64,000 bases of DNA, taken from JBMNMU01 sp050953505 (GTDB lineage Bacteria; Bacillota; Clostridia; Peptostreptococcales; Anaerovoracaceae). The position numbers and the translations under genes were made by a program. Each line of letters begins with the position of its first letter. Within the stretch, counting starts at the first letter, position 1. Positions 60,370-64,000 of this stretch are shown piece after piece. The stretch lies in contig JBMNMU010000001.1 of assembly GCA_050953505.1 (NCBI GenBank), positions 2,294,001 to 2,358,000 on the forward strand, read 5' to 3'. The notes below the pieces were generated by a model. The model saw nothing but the letters and a program-made list of their open reading frames with translations. It was not told the DNA's origin and searched no databases.

Positions 60370-63066
60370 TTAAATCGCCTTCTTTCTTTTAGGTATCTTT
60401 TCCACCTTTACCTTAGGTGCGATTTCCTGGCTGGCACTGATGGGGTCAATGGTATCGATGGAAGTAGGGATCAGCCGATTATAATGAGGACCCCATTTGT
60501 TTAATGGGTTGCTACCAACGTTGCCGGGGCCATAGGTGCCGCTGACACCAATACTGTCAGGATGGAACCGCTCGGATGTTATAATAGGACATTCGATAAA
60601 TCCATATTGGGAAGTTATTCTGACCCAGTCACCGTTTTTAAGCCCTTTTGACGCTGCAGTACGCGGGTTCAAGCAAGCAGTGCCTTCAAATGGGTCATTG
60701 GTATATACTTCAGCCATCCAAGGGTTACCAACAATATTTCCTACGTCGGAGGAAACATATGGTGGCTTCCAGTTGAAAGCAAAGAGATCATATTCCTCAG
60801 GTGCGTCCCATTCAGATGAGGTAACCCAGTGCGGAACAGGATCGTATAGATCAAAGATGTATTCTTCATCATCAATCATAGGGAATTTGAGATCATGCTT
60901 TCGCAAATTGGCTCTGAGGCTATCTCCGACTTTTTTAAGATTAATAAAATAAAATTCATGCTTTGTGCTATCGTTTGGCCAATGATAATAATGATAAAAG
61001 GATTTTCTTGGTTGGAAATTAATAAAGGCTCCTTCTTCATTGAGCTCTTTAAAGCCCTTAACGCCATCACCAAACTTCCAGCTCTTGAGCCATCGGTCGA
61101 TAATTTCTAGATAATCATATTTTGTGTTCAAATCTAGCAAATGTGGCTCTCTCATGCGGAAACCATGGTCATGAATGATATGACAGTCAAAGTTATTAAT
61201 GCAGTCTAATAATCCACCTTCCCCATACATTCTGCCTGCTCTTTCTGCTAGCTCCAAAAGAATCTCATCAACATGTTTAGTATTGAAAAGCTTTGGTACA
61301 GGTTGCCTTAACTGGATCATCTGTAGTCCCATAACATCATTGTCAAAGGATTGGTGTGACGGGAAGAAAGGCATGACTCTAAGCCTTTCCAAGAAGCTGT
61401 GCTCTGGAAGGAGTATGTCGGCCAAAACAGCCTGTTCATCCATATGATAGACTACATCCGCATGGAATGGGATTTTTCTAAACATTTCTACAAAACGGTC
61501 AGGTTGTGCATTGGTACGAACCATATTAACGCCGATTCCAAGCCATACCTTAACCTCATAGTCTAGATAAAACTCCTCCGGGTTTTCCAATGCATAGGTA
61601 ACAATATGAGGAGTTGTATGTGAATGAGGGAAGAATTCCTGCATTCCAAGATGGTCCGGAGGGAATTTCCAAGGTGTAGGAACAGCCTCACTACCCGGTG
61701 CCATGGTGCCATCTTCTGTTGGAGCAAGAACACTTTCTCCCCTGTAGCCACAGGCTAAGCAGCTACCCGGAACCTCGATGGCGCCTACCATCATATTGAT
61801 GAGCTTACCAACCAAGTCAGCATAAACACCATATCGGTGGCTCATCACGTTACGTTCCATATTTAAGCTAACTGGGCGGAAAGGAAAAACGGTACCTTCA
61901 ATTTCGATGGTGCTGCCAATCTGTGCATATTCTACGAATTCATTGGCAATACGTCTAATATCCTTAGCAGGAACTGTGCAAAGCTCTTCTGCCCACTCTG
62001 GTGTATATTCAGCAAATCTTTCCTTGATAATGGTATATCCAGTAGACATTTCTACGCCATCCACCATATATTTTCCTTCTAGTGGAGAATCGATATCTTT
62101 AGTATCAAAAGGAACCGCTTTATTACTTGTATTATCCCAAACAAGAGGTTTATTGGTTTCTTTATCTCTTGCGTAATCCCCGTCTGGGGTAATGAGATAC
62201 CTACTGTTTGTACGATCTTTTAAGAATTGCCAATCCAGATTTTCGATTTCATAAAACATGACATGTGCCATGCCAAGGAGGAAAGCAAGGTCAGATCCAG
62301 GCCTTATTGGAACCCATTCGCCTTTACTGGCCTCATGAGAGCATCTAGGGTCTACAACGATGAGCCTCATTCCTCGTTCCAAGGCTCTTGCAAGCTTTTT
62401 AGCTCCACCAGTAGTAGCAAAGTTTACTCCCAAAGAACGTCCTAAAGTAATGTGATAATTACAATACTCTAAATCTGGCACGGACACAGGGAAATTTCCA
62501 TGAACCAAACCTGTTCCATAGTGAACGGCACAAAGGGAACCATGAGAACCTACTTCGTTAGGGGTTTTGAATGCTTTAACAAAGGGAGGCCTAATCAAGG
62601 TATCCTTAGAACCCCAGCCCTCATTTACGACGATACTGCGGGGATCGTATTCGAATGCCTCTTTTAATTTCTGTGCAGTGATATCCAGTGCTTCATCCCA
62701 GGTGATTTCCTTCCATTTGGGATCCACATCCAGGCCCTTTTCAGGATTTGTTCTCATTAACGGAGTTTTTACCCGATAAGGGTTGTAGAGTCCCATAACA
62801 GCAGCATTGCCTCTAGGACAGAGTGAACCGTAGTTAGGAGGAATATTGTTTCCCTCGACTTTAACCACTACGCCGTCTTCCATATGTACGAGAGTAGAAC
62901 AGTCTCCCTGCATACAGTGTCGGCAGATCCCATAAAAGGTCTTTTTTTCGCCCATAGTAGAAGGATCCGCTGCCTCCCATTTATAGGGAGAAGTCAGAAC
63001 ATCCTCGGCGAAGTCTTTTTCCATCAATAGATCCGCATAACTGTTGATCATATTGGACATTTGCAT
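60370..63066 (-). CDS. molybdopterin oxidoreductase catalytic subunit (DMSO-reductase superfamily), no Tat signal
   Basis: 898 residues. [4Fe-4S] motif Cys48-x2-Cys51-x4-Cys56 ... Cys83; probable Mo/W ligand Cys179 (GSHGSLCAVHYG); cofactor motifs ITLGRSLGVNFATTGGAKK and VVDPRCSHEA; C-terminal MopB domain near 775-890. The N-terminus (MQMSNMINSYADLLMEKDF) has no twin-arginine or hydrophobic segment, so the enzyme should face the cytoplasm in spite of its DmsC-like anchor. Substrate not identifiable. AAAGGAG before ATG. First gene of the operon. Confidence 0.9.
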   Translation of the reverse strand: MQMSNMINSYADLLMEKDFAEDVLTSPYKWEAADPSTMGEKKTFYGICRHCMQGDCSTLVHMEDGVVVKVEGNNIPPNYGSLCPRGNAAVMGLYNPYRVKTPLMRTNPEKGLDVDPKWKEITWDEALDITAQKLKEAFEYDPRSIVVNEGWGSKDTLIRPPFVKAFKTPNEVGSHGSLCAVHYGTGLVHGNFPVSVPDLEYCNYHITLGRSLGVNFATTGGAKKLARALERGMRLIVVDPRCSHEASKGEWVPIRPGSDLAFLLGMAHVMFYEIENLDWQFLKDRTNSRYLITPDGDYARDKETNKPLVWDNTSNKAVPFDTKDIDSPLEGKYMVDGVEMSTGYTIIKERFAEYTPEWAEELCTVPAKDIRRIANEFVEYAQIGSTIEIEGTVFPFRPVSLNMERNVMSHRYGVYADLVGKLINMMVGAIEVPGSCLACGYRGESVLAPTEDGTMAPGSEAVPTPWKFPPDHLGMQEFFPHSHTTPHIVTYALENPEEFYLDYEVKVWLGIGVNMVRTNAQPDRFVEMFRKIPFHADVVYHMDEQAVLADILLPEHSFLERLRVMPFFPSHQSFDNDVMGLQMIQLRQPVPKLFNTKHVDEILLELAERAGRMYGEGGLLDCINNFDCHIIHDHGFRMREPHLLDLNTKYDYLEIIDRWLKSWKFGDGVKGFKELNEEGAFINFQPRKSFYHYYHWPNDSTKHEFYFINLKKVGDSLRANLRKHDLKFPMIDDEEYIFDLYDPVPHWVTSSEWDAPEEYDLFAFNWKPPYVSSDVGNIVGNPWMAEVYTNDPFEGTACLNPRTAASKGLKNGDWVRITSQYGFIECPIITSERFHPDSIGVSGTYGPGNVGSNPLNKWGPHYNRLIPTSIDTIDPISASQEIAPKVKVEKIPKRKKAI

Positions 63067-63130
63067 TCACGCTCCTTTTTGAGTCAGAGGAAATGGTCCC
63101 TATGACCCCCTCTATTAATAAAGAATGACG

Positions 63131-63176
63131 AAAACAAAAAACACGTGGAAAGAATATGCAATACTCTTCTACGTGT
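63131..63176 (-). terminator. terminator of the LysR-type gene
   Basis: ACACGTGGAAAGAATAT (63141-63157) pairs with ATACTCTTCTACGTGT (63161-63176) with one bulge. On the minus strand it is followed by TTTTTGTTTT. Confidence 0.7.
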
Positions 63177-63243
63177 ATTATATTTGTAACGATATAGAAA
63201 CTCCAATTAAAGTATTTTAGGGGATATAACGAAATTTTATAGT

Positions 63244-64000
63244 TCAGCAGAATTCTGAGGTTTTGCTCCTCTGTAAGTAATGGATAATAGGTTGCATTTT
63301 TGGATCTTCAGGGCTATCCTTCAAGTAAACTAAATAAATGGGGTATGATTCGGAAAAGCCTTCTACGTGAATCTCTTTTAATGCACCAGATAACAGCTCT
63401 TTTTTTACTGAGCAGTAGGGTAAAAATGAATATCCTAAACCCCTATGGAGGGCTGTTTTTACAATTTCAATGGCGTGTAAGGACATGACAATGTTATAGT
63501 CCTTCAGATAATGTCCATATTTTAAAAGGGTGCTTTCTAAAGGAGCTCTTTCTATCAATTTATCATAGTTATAAATCATATCATAATTTTTTAAGTCTTC
63601 CAGGCTGATTCTATGGGGAATATCATAGTCTGAGTTTACAACTACGGCAAGGGGGTCTTCTCCCACAGGATAATGCACTAGGTCCGGGTGAGATCTCATT
63701 TCCTGTACATAGCCTAAATCACTGATACCATTCAAAATATTGCTTTCTACGGTTTCCGTGGTGCTAAAGGTCATATCGAAATAATATTTTTCAAAGTTTG
63801 GATTGGATTGAAGGTTGTAAATCAAACAGGGAAGGCTCCAAGTAGACAGGGTAAGGTTGGAATCTATACGGACAATGGATCTGTTTTGCTGCAGGCGATT
63901 TACTTCTATAAAGGATTGATTATAGAGGCGCATAATATTTCTGGCATAGGTTAAAAGAACCTCGCCTTCTGGAGTAAGATCCACACCTTTTCGCGAACGG
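63244..64000 (-). CDS. LysR-family transcriptional regulator (5' end outside window)
   Basis: About 250 C-terminal residues are visible. The frame is open to the window edge and reads RSRKGVDLTPEGEVLL there, the end of the LysR helix-turn-helix domain. Then come the linker helix and a complete substrate-binding domain. It lies just upstream of the molybdoenzyme operon on the same strand, separated by a terminator, so it could regulate that operon. Effector unknown. Confidence 0.85.
   Translation of the reverse strand, partial: RSRKGVDLTPEGEVLLTYARNIMRLYNQSFIEVNRLQQNRSIVRIDSNLTLSTWSLPCLIYNLQSNPNFEKYYFDMTFSTTETVESNILNGISDLGYVQEMRSHPDLVHYPVGEDPLAVVVNSDYDIPHRISLEDLKNYDMIYNYDKLIERAPLESTLLKYGHYLKDYNIVMSLHAIEIVKTALHRGLGYSFLPYCSVKKELLSGALKEIHVEGFSESYPIYLVYLKDSPEDPKMQPIIHYLQRSKTSEFC

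Noticed and set aside
1..64000. Prophage, integrative element or insertion sequence
   Set aside because: No integrase, transposase, phage structural gene or tRNA-associated direct repeats were seen; the mobile-looking DNA is limited to non-coding repeats.

Overview
The window reads as chromosomal DNA of an anaerobic, endospore-forming member of the Clostridia. The evidence is the yabP-yabQ-divIC sporulation and division cluster, an rpsR/DUF2232/gdpP/rplI/dnaB locus in Firmicutes order, a WalRK-like two-component pair, three oxygen-sensitive molybdopterin enzyme loci, an electron-bifurcating type [FeFe]-hydrogenase operon with a sensory hydrogenase, and strong AGGAGG ribosome sites. The exact genus cannot be read from the sequence. 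No tRNA, rRNA, CRISPR array, transposase or prophage gene is visible.

Layout. 1-3158: end of a flavoprotein oxidoreductase, a four-cluster ferredoxin subunit and a cytoplasmic molybdopterin oxidoreductase. 3200-9844: rpsR (without rpsF or ssb), a DUF2232 membrane protein, a GdpP-type c-di-AMP phosphodiesterase without its membrane anchor, rplI, dnaB, a DUF1858 protein and a DnaD-like protein fused to part of a helicase loader. 10216-18410: LysM/G5/M23 envelope protein, intracellular-type subtilase, WalRK-like pair, yabP, yabQ, divIC, rnmV, ksgA. 18527-29190: LTA-synthase-like sulfatase, a GIY-YIG::RidA fusion, small membrane proteins, a MacB-like export system, a Cys-rich membrane peptide and an SsuABC-like importer. 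29316-36582 (minus): hndD, hndC, hndA, preceded by a SpoIIE-type phosphatase and a PAS-containing sensory hydrogenase. 36971-40909: DtxR-family regulator and a zinc-type ABC importer. 41553-52884: alanine racemase, EamA exporter, AtpZ-like protein, SGNH/MBOAT acyl-transfer pair, aminopeptidase P, purine-type permease, AcoX-like kinase. 53259-56668: a pair closely resembling pyrogallol-phloroglucinol transhydroxylase. 57950-63066 (minus): molybdopterin catalytic subunit, FeS subunit, DmsC-like anchor and TorD-like chaperone, followed upstream by a truncated LysR regulator.

The most unusual property is the intergenic DNA. At least four unrelated families of dispersed palindromic elements (called R1-R4 here) and one tandem array (R5) fill gaps between genes, often reaching within a few bases of stop codons. 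In three of the families, copies differ at paired positions so that the fold is kept (covariation). R1 exists as single units, tandem direct copies and head-to-head palindromes. One R1 copy supplies the last codons and stop of the DnaD-like gene, and another forms part of the walR promoter region.

Two sites fit the sigma-54 (-24/-12) promoter pattern very well, one ahead of hndACD and one ahead of the transhydroxylase-like pair. This suggests RpoN control of specialised redox metabolism; no enhancer-binding protein is encoded in the window.
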